Positions 35,441 through 44,508 of a stretch of DNA of 64,000 nucleotides are shown here, piece after piece. This DNA comes from Bacillota bacterium (GTDB taxonomy: Bacteria; Bacillota; UBA4882; UBA8346), in assembly GCA_023426245.1 (NCBI GenBank), contig JAFABB010000017.1:124001-188000 (forward strand). The letters are read 5' to 3'. The translations under genes and the position numbers were made by a program. Below the pieces are notes generated by a model. That model searched no databases, was not told where the DNA came from, and saw only the letters and a program-made list of their open reading frames with translations. The stretch's first letter is position 1. Each line of letters starts with the position of its first letter.

Positions 35441-37097
35441 ACTCGTCCTCTTCATTTTCGCCATCATGATGATGGTGGTTTTCTTCCACCTTTCGATAGG
35501 TCGCTTCATAACCGAAAGATCCGTCGAATCTTTGATAGATTAAGGCACTAAAATCATCATTCATAAGAATCGGGCCATTCGATTTCAACCGGAAATCGTC
35601 TTTTTCCTGGATTAAGACTATCTTTTGGTTCTTTAAATCAAGGGCAAAAATGCGTAAAGCCTGATTAAAAACTTGACCGATTACCAACAAATCAGCCTTT
35701 CGACTCAATTTCAAGGAAGGATGAACAATCCCAAAAAGTTGGGGTTGGGCATTATCCTCAAATAAACAACCCTCTATTTTTTTAGTTTTTAAATCCAGGC
35801 ATTCCAGCTCCCGGCTATAGTTCAACATATAGACCCGGTTTCGTGATGAATCCCAGGCTAAGCCGGCCAAAAAACGAGGAGATGTCAGCAATTGGGTTTT
35901 CTTGCCATTACCGAGGTTTAATAAAAATAATTGACTCCAGCCGTTTTTTCCGATTATATGGGCATAAATGATTTTCTTACCATCTTCAGACCAGGTTGGA
36001 AGATCTCCCCTACCGAATTTCTTCGTTTTTCGGGTCCTGATATCATATAACCGCAACCGGCCGTTTTCCGAAAAAATAACGGTTTTTCCGTCAGGTGAAA
36101 AACTGGGTCTACTGAGGTTAATACCCTTATAAATCGTCCTCGGTTTCTTCCCCAGCCGGGTAAGGGTTAACCGGTAAAGCATCGGATGGGTTCTAAATAA
36201 AGATTGCTCTCTCCTCTCATCCGGCCCGGCCAAAACAATCCCGCTTTGGGCGCACCAGTCTCCCGACTGGACGCCTTGATCCGGCCAAAGTGGCGGAGCC
36301 AATATCTTTTGAGCGCCCAAAATCAAAAGAAAAGTTCCCAGCCAGATTCCTGCTAAACACCAGGCAGGCTTGAAGCTCCACAGCCTGATCCGGCTGCGTA
36401 AATACCAAATGACCCCCACAAGCGGAGTTGCCAAACTCAACACGGTTAAATAGAGCGGTAACGTTTTCGCCAAAAAGTCTTCTAAATATTGGGGAATATC
36501 CGGCCAAAAATAATTTGCCGCCACCAATTCAAAAACTTTTCTCCATAAATAGTAGCTCAGGCCGGCGATGAAAAAAGTCATTACACTGATCATAAACAAG
36601 CGTTCCAGACTCTTCTTGATTAAACCCGCCAAAAAACTCATTCCATGAACGATTGCCAGAGTTACATAAAGCCATCCGATACCGATTCCTGCCGGCAAAG
36701 GGATTATGGATAAACGAAGCACCAAGAAAGCCCGAAACAGAACCAACCAGCCGAACAATACCAGCAAACTCAAGCCGTACTTTACCATGATCATCCCATA
36801 GGGCGAAACCGGGCGGGTCAAAATAAAATCAAGGGTGTTACGTTCCGTTTCATCGCTAAAACATTGCAAGCCGTAAACGATGGCTAGGATGATTGCCGCC
36901 GCAACGAAAGACCAGGTCCAGGATGCTCCCAATTCAAACTGGAATTGATGATGAATTGTTAAGAAACCAATCAGGAACATCCATAACGGCAAAGGAGCTA
37001 AAAATGTAAAACGATTCTTTTTTAACTCCTTGGTGAATAAAAGAAAACCTTGAGCAACGGTTTTCGTTTTCAAGGGTAAATTGAAAGCCCCAAGCAT
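35439..37097 (-). CDS. ABC-2 type permease fused to C-terminal beta-propeller (A)
   Basis: A 552-residue protein with about seven transmembrane helices in residues ~30-265, like ABC-2 permeases (LDFILTRPVSPYGMIMVKY in the typical position). A ~280-residue domain with TolB/WD40-like repeats follows (SFSPDGKTVIFSENGRL, TWSEDGKKIIYAH). An odd number of helices would put the propeller outside the cytoplasmic membrane. The last residues are a His/acidic tail (HHHHDGENEEDE) that may bind metal. Its start overlaps the stop of the preceding gene by one base (TAATG). The cargo is unknown. Confidence 0.85.
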   Translation of the reverse strand: MLGAFNLPLKTKTVAQGFLLFTKELKKNRFTFLAPLPLWMFLIGFLTIHHQFQFELGASWTWSFVAAAIILAIVYGLQCFSDETERNTLDFILTRPVSPYGMIMVKYGLSLLVLFGWLVLFRAFLVLRLSIIPLPAGIGIGWLYVTLAIVHGMSFLAGLIKKSLERLFMISVMTFFIAGLSYYLWRKVFELVAANYFWPDIPQYLEDFLAKTLPLYLTVLSLATPLVGVIWYLRSRIRLWSFKPAWCLAGIWLGTFLLILGAQKILAPPLWPDQGVQSGDWCAQSGIVLAGPDERREQSLFRTHPMLYRLTLTRLGKKPRTIYKGINLSRPSFSPDGKTVIFSENGRLRLYDIRTRKTKKFGRGDLPTWSEDGKKIIYAHIIGKNGWSQLFLLNLGNGKKTQLLTSPRFLAGLAWDSSRNRVYMLNYSRELECLDLKTKKIEGCLFEDNAQPQLFGIVHPSLKLSRKADLLVIGQVFNQALRIFALDLKNQKIVLIQEKDDFRLKSNGPILMNDDFSALIYQRFDGSFGYEATYRKVEENHHHHDGENEEDE

Positions 37098-38719
37098 TAT
37101 CGACCCTCCCTTGCCGGAATTGGGATCATCCGGTAAATGCCGTTTCCTAACCCGGCTGAGACATCGTTGCCAGTCGGGGAAATCATTAAATCAAAGTAAC
37201 GTAAACCTTTTAAAGCCGAAAGATAAGAAACTTTATTGCGCCTGGAATCAAAATCATACAAATAGACATTATAAGGCCATGGTTTTTTGAAAACGGGATT
37301 GAAGCTAAAAACCGCTACCCGGAAAACCGACCGGCCTGCCGGAGGCGGAATGATCTCCTTGAAAAAAATCTTTTCCGGAAACCGGCGGATGGGCAAATTA
37401 TATACTTGTATTTGACGAGTCCGGATATTCATTGAAATCAATTGCCAATCTTCATCAACAAACAGAATATTCCGGTGAACCGAATCCCAAGCCAGAGGAT
37501 CAATGAAGGAGGCCAAATTTCCCATCGGGGTGACTGTTCCCTGTGGAAAATCAGCCAAAAAGATTTGAAAGTTAGCTGCTGTCCCCCGCCTTTCCCTGAG
37601 CCCTTTTTTAATAATCATCATTTGATGAGCATCAGCCGACCAAAACGGAATCCCACCCGTAAGCCTCTGCCATATTTGCCGGTTGGCAAGGGACAGTACT
37701 TTGATCCGGCCATTCTCGGAAAAAGCAATCTTTTTCCCGTCCGGCGCCCAAACGATTTGAGATAATTGGTTAACCCCCTGCCGCTCTCCTTGATAAATGA
37801 TCCGGGGTTTTTCATTTTTACGGGCCAATCCGATCCTGCCTCGGGTATCAACCAGAGCGTACAGATCTCCCAGAGGTTGGGGGGCGCCTTGGGAAGCTAT
37901 AAACCATTCTTCGGAAAAAAAGCTCGACCATAAGGATTGAAAAGGATAAATCGCCGGTTGCGAAATTGCAGCGGCGGACCAACAAACCAAAGGCAGTAAA
38001 ATGAGAACACCCCAATGAATGATAACCGGTTTTCTTCCCATTTCCCAAAGGGTGTTCTGTAAAAACAATGTAACCAGCAACTTCTGAAAACTGAGGATAA
38101 GCAGCAACAATCCCAGGGCTGCTAAAAACATTGCCATATAAGCCGCAAACGGATAATCAGTCATCGCCGGATAGAAATAGAATAAACTCATAAGTTTGAG
38201 CCAGCAAAAGAAAAACCAAGCTAAAACCCCTCCACTCAGTACAATTCCAAGCAACAACTTTTTCGCTCCTTTGACGAATGCCCCCGTACTGAAACTGGTT
38301 GAATATATTAAAATCACCATCACCAAAAACGCACTGCCCCAAAATGATTGAAAATCATCAAAAGCCGGAAATCTGATCATCCCCGGCAATAAAACCAAAA
38401 TCCAGGCTATCGTAAATACGCTTAAAATAAGCAACCCGCAAAGATATTTAGCCAGGATGATGCTGGATACCGTTAATGGCCTGGATAATAAAAAATCCCG
38501 GGTACGATAATTTTCTTCCAAATCAAACGCTTGGAAGCCATAAGCCCCGGCAAAAGCTACCGGTATGCAAAAAGCCAGGATTTGCAGCCAATTTTTCGGG
38601 ACAAATTCTGCGTATTGCCGATGGATGATCCCTACCGCCAGAAAAATAGCAGATAAGCCATAAATTATGTAGTTTTGCTTTAGTTCCTTTTGCAACAAGG
38701 ATCGCGCAGTACTACCCAT
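37097..38719 (-). CDS. ABC-2 type permease fused to C-terminal beta-propeller (B)
   Basis: A 540-residue paralogue of the next gene with the same plan: about seven helices in residues 15-255, then a propeller-like domain (IVWAPDGKKIAFSENGRIKVLSL, PFWSADAHQMMII, LFVDEDWQLISMN). The segment YRTRDFLLSRPLTVSSIILAKY matches the corresponding permease segment in A. It starts TAATG-coupled to the ATPase gene. The two permeases probably form a heterodimer with the ATPase. Fusion of sensor-like propellers to both permeases is unusual. Confidence 0.85.
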   Translation of the reverse strand: MGSTARSLLQKELKQNYIIYGLSAIFLAVGIIHRQYAEFVPKNWLQILAFCIPVAFAGAYGFQAFDLEENYRTRDFLLSRPLTVSSIILAKYLCGLLILSVFTIAWILVLLPGMIRFPAFDDFQSFWGSAFLVMVILIYSTSFSTGAFVKGAKKLLLGIVLSGGVLAWFFFCWLKLMSLFYFYPAMTDYPFAAYMAMFLAALGLLLLILSFQKLLVTLFLQNTLWEMGRKPVIIHWGVLILLPLVCWSAAAISQPAIYPFQSLWSSFFSEEWFIASQGAPQPLGDLYALVDTRGRIGLARKNEKPRIIYQGERQGVNQLSQIVWAPDGKKIAFSENGRIKVLSLANRQIWQRLTGGIPFWSADAHQMMIIKKGLRERRGTAANFQIFLADFPQGTVTPMGNLASFIDPLAWDSVHRNILFVDEDWQLISMNIRTRQIQVYNLPIRRFPEKIFFKEIIPPPAGRSVFRVAVFSFNPVFKKPWPYNVYLYDFDSRRNKVSYLSALKGLRYFDLMISPTGNDVSAGLGNGIYRMIPIPAREGR

Positions 38720-39609
38720 TACAGGTTACCTCCCGCACAATAATAGAGAAAAGCTTCTTGAAGCGAAACCGGATGATTCAGAACACTCACGGTTTCCGGT
38801 AAATCATCCCCGGCGGCCGCTATCCGGTGGACGGCATCCGCCGGGACCAGCAAAGCTTTTCCCCAATGATCGGTGACCACCACGGCTTTTTTTTGTAATT
38901 CCCGAAACTCCTCAGGGAGTTCATTGCTTACCCTTATTTTTTTTATCCGGCTGCAGACTTCGCCGATCTCGCCTGCGGCCCGGATCACTCCTTCGTTGAC
39001 AATGGCTATCTTTTTCGCAACCGATTCGGCATCCGCCAAATTATGGGTGGAGAAGAAAACGGTTCGGCCCTCCAAGTTAATTTCACGGATGATGACTTGC
39101 AGGAACTCATACTGCGCCAAAGGATCCAAACCGCTCATCGGTTCATCCAGTATTAAGAGTTCCGGTTCGGGGGCTATGGTAAGCAGGAGGGCCAATTTAA
39201 CCGTTTGCCCCTTCGACAACGTCCCGATCCTCGCTCGCCGGTCCAGATTAAATTGGGCCAGGTACCGCTCGATCAAACCGTCATTCCACTGCGAATAGAG
39301 TGATTTACAAAACCCGATGATTTCCTCTACTCTCATCCAATGATAAAGTCCCTGTTCTTCCGAGACATATCCGATTTTTTGCCTTAACCTGGGTCCCAAT
39401 TTATAAGGATCCTCGCCGAGGACTCTTACATCACCGCCTGATTTTGGAATAAGCCCCAGTAGCGTTCTGATAAAAGTGGTTTTACCGGCGCCGTTCGTTC
39501 CCAGCAGCGTATAAATTGTCCCGGCCGGAACTTCTAAATCAATTCCTTTTAAAACTTTTTTGGATCCGTAGTTTTTTTTTAGCTGATAACATTCAATCAC
39601 CTTATCCAT
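38719..39609 (-). CDS. ABC transporter ATP-binding protein
   Basis: A 296-residue ATPase of the ABC-2 exporter class (CcmA/YtrB-like). It has the Walker A LLGTNGAGKTTFIR, Q-loop YVSEEQGLYHW, signature LSKGQTVKLALLL (LSKGQ), Walker B LLILDEPMSGLDP and H-loop FFSTHNLADAE. The first gene of a three-gene operon with both permeases. AAGGAGGG lies ten bases before the ATG. Upstream is a palindromic operator-like site over an extended -10. Confidence 0.95.
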   Translation of the reverse strand: MDKVIECYQLKKNYGSKKVLKGIDLEVPAGTIYTLLGTNGAGKTTFIRTLLGLIPKSGGDVRVLGEDPYKLGPRLRQKIGYVSEEQGLYHWMRVEEIIGFCKSLYSQWNDGLIERYLAQFNLDRRARIGTLSKGQTVKLALLLTIAPEPELLILDEPMSGLDPLAQYEFLQVIIREINLEGRTVFFSTHNLADAESVAKKIAIVNEGVIRAAGEIGEVCSRIKKIRVSNELPEEFRELQKKAVVVTDHWGKALLVPADAVHRIAAAGDDLPETVSVLNHPVSLQEAFLYYCAGGNL

Positions 39610-39671
39610 ACATTTTATCCCTCCTTGCCAATAAAGAGTTTCTTTTACATAATTTCAAAATATTACCTAAC

Positions 39672-39691
39672 AATTATATCACAATATAATT
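39672..39691 (-). promoter_or_regulatory. Palindrome over the likely ABC operon -10 element
   Basis: AATTATAT-TGTG-ATATAATT on the minus strand, a perfect 8-bp palindrome with four central bases. It contains TGATATAAT, an extended -10. The layout fits repression of the ABC operon by a dimeric regulator such as the GntR/YtrA type, but no regulator gene is adjacent. Confidence 0.5.
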
Positions 39692-39782
39692 AAAAAGAGA
39701 TATTATTAAATACTTTCTCACTGCACATTAATAATCTAAAATATGATGAATAAAATAAATATCAAAATTTTCATGAAACGAT

Positions 39783-39811
39783 TTGACAGATTAGGACTCA
39801 TTTGGTAAAAT
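39783..39811 (+). promoter_or_regulatory. Sigma-A promoter of the type IV pilus operon
   Basis: TTGACA (39783-39788), 17-base spacer, TAAAAT (39806-39811), followed by a ~125-nt leader to pilB. The ~330-bp gap between the ABC operon and pilB holds this promoter and the divergent ABC promoter; I see no riboswitch in the leader. Confidence 0.75.
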
Positions 39812-39941
39812 AAGGATGGTAAAAATTATCAGATATCCCATTTTTGATATTATTTAAAAATTAAATCCAAATAACATATTGCTCGTTGTTCACGTTTTTT
39901 GTAGCCAGTCTTTTTAAATCATACGAAAGGAAAAAAACGTG

Positions 39942-41651
39942 ATGATTAATAAACAAAGGCAACGGCTCGGCGATATCTTGATCAATAACGGCTATATTAC
40001 TCCCAATCAACTTGAAGAAGGTTTGGCAGAGCATCGCAGGACCAAACGTCCCTTGGGAGAAATTTTGGTCAAAAAAGGCTTTCTCTCCGAAAGTGTCTTA
40101 ATTGAAGTCCTCGAATTCCAACTGGGGATTCCCCATGTCATCTTAGCGAAGCGGAAAATTGATCCGGAAGTTCTAAAACTGGTTCCTGAACAAATAGCCA
40201 GAAAATATCATGTGTTTCCCATTGAAAAGCAGGGTAATCACCTGGCACTGGCGATGTTGGACCCAACCGATGTTGTAGCTTTCGATCAGCTTCGGCTCAC
40301 TTTAAAAATCGATCTTACTCCTTTCATCGTGGTTGAGGAGGATTTGAACCGGGCCATCAACCAGTATTACGGCGTCAGCAGTTCATTTCAAGAAGTTTTT
40401 AAAGATCTGGATATCGAAATGAATGAGCAGGCTCCCGAGGCGGAAAGCGATACTTCTCAAGCGGTTGACGAAGCGCCCATTGTCCGCTTGGTCAATTTAA
40501 TCATCACCCAGGCGGTCAAGGAACATGTCAGCGACATCCATATCGAACCCACGGACGGTGAGTTGTCGATTCGTTTCCGGGTTGACGGCAAGCTGAAACA
40601 GTTTATGACATCGCCCAAAAACACCCAATCCACCATCATCTCCCGCATTAAAATCATTTCCGGGATGAACATCGCTGAAAAACGCATCCCCCAGGACGGC
40701 CGGATCCAAACCAAGGTTGAGAACACCCCCATCGATATCCGGGTTTCCTCTATTCCCACCATCTTCGGCGAAAAAATCGTGATGCGTCTTCTTTTTAAAA
40801 ATAATATTTTGGCGCGTTTGGAGAGCCTGGGCTTTCTCCCGGATTCCCTGGAGAAATTCCGCGCCATTTACAAACAACCCTATGGGATCATTCTGGTAAC
40901 CGGGCCCACCGGCAGCGGAAAATCCACCACCTTGAGCTCGGTTTTGAATGAATTGAATTCCCGGGAAGACAACATCCTGACGGTGGAAGATCCGGTGGAA
41001 TATCAAATCCCCGGTGTCAATCAAGTCCAGGTCAATAACAAGGCTGGCTTGACTTTCGCTTCCGCTTTGCGGTCCTTTTTGCGGCAAGACCCCGACATTA
41101 TCATGGTGGGAGAGATCCGTGACCAGGAGACGGCCCAGATCGCGATTCAGGCAGCTCTTACAGGGCATTTGGTCCTTTCCACTCTCCATACCAATGATGC
41201 TCCCAGCACCATCACCCGTTTGATTGATATGGGCGTTGAACCTTTTTTAGTGGCTTCCACTTTAATCGGAGTCTTGGCTCAACGGCTGGTACGGGGAATC
41301 TGCCCGGGATGTAAAACCCAATATCACTTAGAACCTTCCGATGTTTATTTCAAAATCGTCCAGGACAATCTGCCGGATCGGGACCCGGATAAACTGACCT
41401 TTTACAAAGGAACCGGTTGCCGCCAGTGTAACAGCACGGGATATGCCCGCCGCCTGGCAATTCATGAAATTTTATTGCTGAATCAGGAAGTCCGCTCGAT
41501 CGTAAGCCGCAGCGCCTCTTTCGGCGAATTACGGGAGGCGGCCCTACGAGCTGGGATGCGGACCCTATTGCAGGATGGATTAATCAAGGCTTCGGAAGGC
41601 AGAACAACCATCGAGGAAGTCGTTAAAGTCGCTTATACTTCGGCGAATTAA
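39942..41651 (+). CDS. pilB: Type IV pilus assembly ATPase PilB
   Basis: A 569-residue hexameric ATPase that powers pilus extension. An N-terminal MshEN-type domain (RLGDILINNGYITPNQLEEGL) is followed by the GspE core: VTGPTGSGKSTTLS (Walker A), IIMVGEIRDQETAQIA (Walker B), HLVLSTLHTNDAPS (His box) and the tetracysteine zinc site CPGC ... CRQC. The MshEN domain binds c-di-GMP in some relatives. GAAAGG precedes two neighbouring starts, GTG 39939 and ATG 39942. First gene of the plus-strand pilus operon. Confidence 0.95.
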   Translation: MINKQRQRLGDILINNGYITPNQLEEGLAEHRRTKRPLGEILVKKGFLSESVLIEVLEFQLGIPHVILAKRKIDPEVLKLVPEQIARKYHVFPIEKQGNHLALAMLDPTDVVAFDQLRLTLKIDLTPFIVVEEDLNRAINQYYGVSSSFQEVFKDLDIEMNEQAPEAESDTSQAVDEAPIVRLVNLIITQAVKEHVSDIHIEPTDGELSIRFRVDGKLKQFMTSPKNTQSTIISRIKIISGMNIAEKRIPQDGRIQTKVENTPIDIRVSSIPTIFGEKIVMRLLFKNNILARLESLGFLPDSLEKFRAIYKQPYGIILVTGPTGSGKSTTLSSVLNELNSREDNILTVEDPVEYQIPGVNQVQVNNKAGLTFASALRSFLRQDPDIIMVGEIRDQETAQIAIQAALTGHLVLSTLHTNDAPSTITRLIDMGVEPFLVASTLIGVLAQRLVRGICPGCKTQYHLEPSDVYFKIVQDNLPDRDPDKLTFYKGTGCRQCNSTGYARRLAIHEILLLNQEVRSIVSRSASFGELREAALRAGMRTLLQDGLIKASEGRTTIEEVVKVAYTSAN

Positions 41652-41674
41652 CATAAAATCGAAAGGAGACAGGC

Positions 41675-42736
41675 ATGCAAATAGCTGATTTACTAACAGT
41701 GGCGGTACAGCGCAAGGCATCCGACTTACATCTTACAGTCAATCGTCCGCCGATGATCCGGGTTTACGGCGAACTGTTGCCCATCCCCAACTATCCCGAG
41801 ATCAGCCCGGAAACGATGGAGGGGTTGCTGCACCCGCTCCTCAACGAAAAACAGCAGCAACAGTTGAATATCTCGGGCCAGGTGGATTTTTCCTATTTCA
41901 TTCCGGAGCTGGGACGTTTTCGGGTGAACGTATTCCGGCAGCGCAACACCTTGGCTGCGGTGATGCGGCTGATTTCCAATGAAATTCCGGCCTTGGACAC
42001 TTTGGGCATCCCGGATACGGTGCGGGGTTTTACCGAAAAGGCCCGTGGCCTGGTGTTGGTGACCGGTCCCACCGGCAGCGGCAAAAGTACCACCCTGGCC
42101 TCTTTGATCGACATTATCAATAATACCCGGAATTGTCATATTATCACGCTAGAGGACCCCATCGAATATATGCACCATCATCAAAGAGCCATTGTCAACC
42201 AGCGGGAAGTCGGCACGGACACCGACTCTTTCGCCAACGGCTTGAGGGCCGCCCTCCGGGAAGACCCGGATGTGATCCTGGTGGGGGAGATGCGCGATCA
42301 AGAGACGATTCAAATCGCACTGACCGCCGCCGAAACCGGGCACTTGGTTTTTGCCACCCTGCATACCAACGACGCCACCCAGACCCTGGACCGGATCATC
42401 GACGTGTTCCCGCCCCATCAGCAATCGCAGATCCGGATTCAATTGTCCATGGCTTTGCAGGGGATTGTGGCCCAAACCTTAATTCCCAAAGTCAACCAGG
42501 CCGGGCGGGCGGTGGCGGTGGAAATCATGATTACCAACGGCGCAGTCCGCAACCTGATCCGGGAAGGCAAGACCCATCAATTGCCCACCGTGATGCTGAC
42601 CGGCGGCCGGGCCGGCATGCAGACCATGGATTCCTCCTTAAAATCCCTCTATCAGCGGGGAATCATCAGTTTGCAAGAAGCGGTACTGCGGGCCAGCGAT
42701 CAGGAGGAGTTTAAAAAAGCGTTGGGAGTCCTGTAA
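41675..42736 (+). CDS. pilT: Type IV pilus retraction ATPase PilT
   Basis: A 353-residue ATPase that drives pilus retraction and twitching. Marks are ASDLHLTVNRPPMIR at the N-terminus, VTGPTGSGKSTTLA (Walker A), ITLEDPIEYMH (Asp box), DVILVGEMRDQETI (Walker B) and ATLHTNDATQTLD (His box), plus the C-terminal AGMQTMDSSLKSLYQRG like the AIRNLIRE/retraction region. AAAGGAGACAGGC precedes the ATG. 23 bp after pilB. Its presence shows a retractile pilus rather than a simple secretion pseudopilus. Confidence 0.96.
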   Translation: MQIADLLTVAVQRKASDLHLTVNRPPMIRVYGELLPIPNYPEISPETMEGLLHPLLNEKQQQQLNISGQVDFSYFIPELGRFRVNVFRQRNTLAAVMRLISNEIPALDTLGIPDTVRGFTEKARGLVLVTGPTGSGKSTTLASLIDIINNTRNCHIITLEDPIEYMHHHQRAIVNQREVGTDTDSFANGLRAALREDPDVILVGEMRDQETIQIALTAAETGHLVFATLHTNDATQTLDRIIDVFPPHQQSQIRIQLSMALQGIVAQTLIPKVNQAGRAVAVEIMITNGAVRNLIREGKTHQLPTVMLTGGRAGMQTMDSSLKSLYQRGIISLQEAVLRASDQEEFKKALGVL

Positions 42737-42751
42737 GGCAAGGAGGAGCTC

Positions 42752-43978
42752 ATGCCGACCTTTGAATATCAGCAGCGCGATCGCGGCGGCAATCTCCAGA
42801 AAGGCCAGGTGGAGGCGGAAGATATCCGCGAGGCCGCCGCTAAAATCCGTAATGAAGGTTCCTTTATCATTTCCCTGAAACCGGTGGCCGAGGGCAAAAG
42901 CCACCAGACCGAAGAGAAAAAAACCGCTGCCCGCGGCGGGGTTAAGATGCGGGATTTGGTCCTTTTTACCCGCCAATTTGCAGTGGTGATGAAAGCCGGC
43001 TTGAATATCGTCACCAGTCTGAACCTGTTGGCCAAACAAACCGAAAGCGCCCAGCTGGCCCTGGTGGCCACCCAGGTGCGGCAGGATGTGGAGTCCGGTC
43101 ATCCCTTGCATACGGCTCTGGCCAAGTATCCCAAGATCTTCCCGCCCATCTACATTCACATGGTGGAGGCCGGCGAGGCCGGGGGCATGCTGGATACTGT
43201 GCTGGAGCGGCTGGCGGAAAATTTTGAACGCAGCTATGAACTGCGTAAAAAGATCACCGGTTCCCTGATGTACCCGATTATTTTATCCTGTGTGGCGATT
43301 GGGGTGGTTACTTTCCTGATGATAGCGGTGATGCCTACTTTTGCGAAGATGTTCACCGACTCCGGGATGAATTTACCCGGCATCACCGTAGCCATGATGA
43401 GCGTCAGCTCTTTTTTGGGCCGTTACTGGTTTATCCTGTTTCCGGCCACCGGGGCGGCGGTTTTCGCTGTGATCCAATACCGCCAAACTCCCGCCGGCCG
43501 CTATGCCACGGACAACCTTATCTTAAACATCAAGTTCGTCGGACCGGCGGTGCGTAAGATCGTGGTGGCCCAGTTTGCCCAGACCATGGCCACCCTGTTA
43601 AACAGCGGGATCTTGATCACCAACAGCATGGAGATTGTCGAGCGGGTGGTCACCAATGCCGTGATCGCCAAGGCCTTGAACACAGCCCGGATCAATCTGA
43701 CCCAGGGCGGCGGCCTGGCCGGCCCCCTCAACGATACCGGGGTCTTTCCGCCGATGGTCACCCAGATGGTGGCGGTGGGCGAGGAAACCGGCGAGCTGCC
43801 GAACATGCTGAGCGAACTGGCTAACTTTTATGAGAAGGAAGCCGGCTATGCCATGGAATCTTTAACCACCATGATTGAACCGGCCATCATTGTGGTCATG
43901 GGGGCCGTGGTGGGCCTAATCGTTATTTCGGTCGCTCTCCCGATGCTGGATATCAGCTCCGGCGCGACTTTGAAATAA
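42752..43978 (+). CDS. pilC: Type IV pilus inner-membrane platform protein PilC
   Basis: A 408-residue GspF-family protein with two T2SSF domains and three transmembrane helices (~170-200, 220-240, 375-400). Segments typical of the family include LVLFTRQFAVVMKAGLNIV, YIHMVEAGEAGGMLDTVLERLA, and PPMVTQMVAVGEETGELPNML in the second copy. AAGGAGGAG precedes the ATG 15 bp after pilT. It links PilB/PilT to the growing pilus. Confidence 0.96.
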   Translation: MPTFEYQQRDRGGNLQKGQVEAEDIREAAAKIRNEGSFIISLKPVAEGKSHQTEEKKTAARGGVKMRDLVLFTRQFAVVMKAGLNIVTSLNLLAKQTESAQLALVATQVRQDVESGHPLHTALAKYPKIFPPIYIHMVEAGEAGGMLDTVLERLAENFERSYELRKKITGSLMYPIILSCVAIGVVTFLMIAVMPTFAKMFTDSGMNLPGITVAMMSVSSFLGRYWFILFPATGAAVFAVIQYRQTPAGRYATDNLILNIKFVGPAVRKIVVAQFAQTMATLLNSGILITNSMEIVERVVTNAVIAKALNTARINLTQGGGLAGPLNDTGVFPPMVTQMVAVGEETGELPNMLSELANFYEKEAGYAMESLTTMIEPAIIVVMGAVVGLIVISVALPMLDISSGATLK

Positions 43979-44005
43979 AAAATAAACAGAAGGAGTTGAA
44001 TTTCA

Positions 44006-44440
44006 ATGAATTTATTTTTCAAAGTCAAAGAAGAAAAAGGTTTTACCCTGGTGGAATTGTTGATTGTTATTGCCATCCTGGCCGTTTTAGCCGTGCTGGC
44101 GGTCCCCAGATTCATTAACATGCAAGCGGATGCCGCCGCCAAAGCTTGCCTTTCCAACCGGGCATCTTTAGAAACCGCGATCGAACAGTACAATTACTAT
44201 GCGTCACAGGATACTGGTGGAATGGAAACTATTGGTAATGGGACTGGACTCGATTACGGTCCTCTTAAAACAGCTTTAACCGAACCACAACCCTACTCAC
44301 CATCGACAAGTGATTCTACTAGCTTTGGTCCTATCATGAAAACTTATCCCACATGTGGAAGTGGTGGAGTTTATTCAGCAGACGACGATGGCAAAGTGGA
44401 TTGTAATAAACATCCCAGTACTACTGGGGCCGGGACTTGA
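44006..44440 (+). CDS. pilA: Major pilin-like prepilin
   Basis: A 144-residue prepilin with a short basic leader ending KEEKG, then FTLVELLIVIAILAVLAVLAVPRF. This is the class III signal with Glu5, cut and methylated by PilD. The C-terminal ~90 residues are rich in Gly, Ser, Thr and Pro and have two cysteines near the end (CGSGG ... CNKH) that could form a disulfide loop. AGAAGGAG precedes the ATG. Located inside the operon before pilD, it is the best candidate for the main pilus subunit. Confidence 0.88.
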   Translation: MNLFFKVKEEKGFTLVELLIVIAILAVLAVLAVPRFINMQADAAAKACLSNRASLETAIEQYNYYASQDTGGMETIGNGTGLDYGPLKTALTEPQPYSPSTSDSTSFGPIMKTYPTCGSGGVYSADDDGKVDCNKHPSTTGAGT

Positions 44441-44508
44441 TCAAATACTTTCATAAAAAAAGACTCATTTAGGACCATCCAATTAATAACCTACCTTAGT
44501 GAGGTTCC

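Noticed and set aside
39812..39938. c-di-GMP riboswitch in the pil leader
   Set aside because: The leader lacks the conserved core of known c-di-GMP riboswitches and is AT-rich without strong pairing.
40457..42475. Long minus-strand ORFs inside pilB and pilT
   Set aside because: They are shadows of high-GC coding sequence on the other strand, without ribosome binding sites or recognisable domains.
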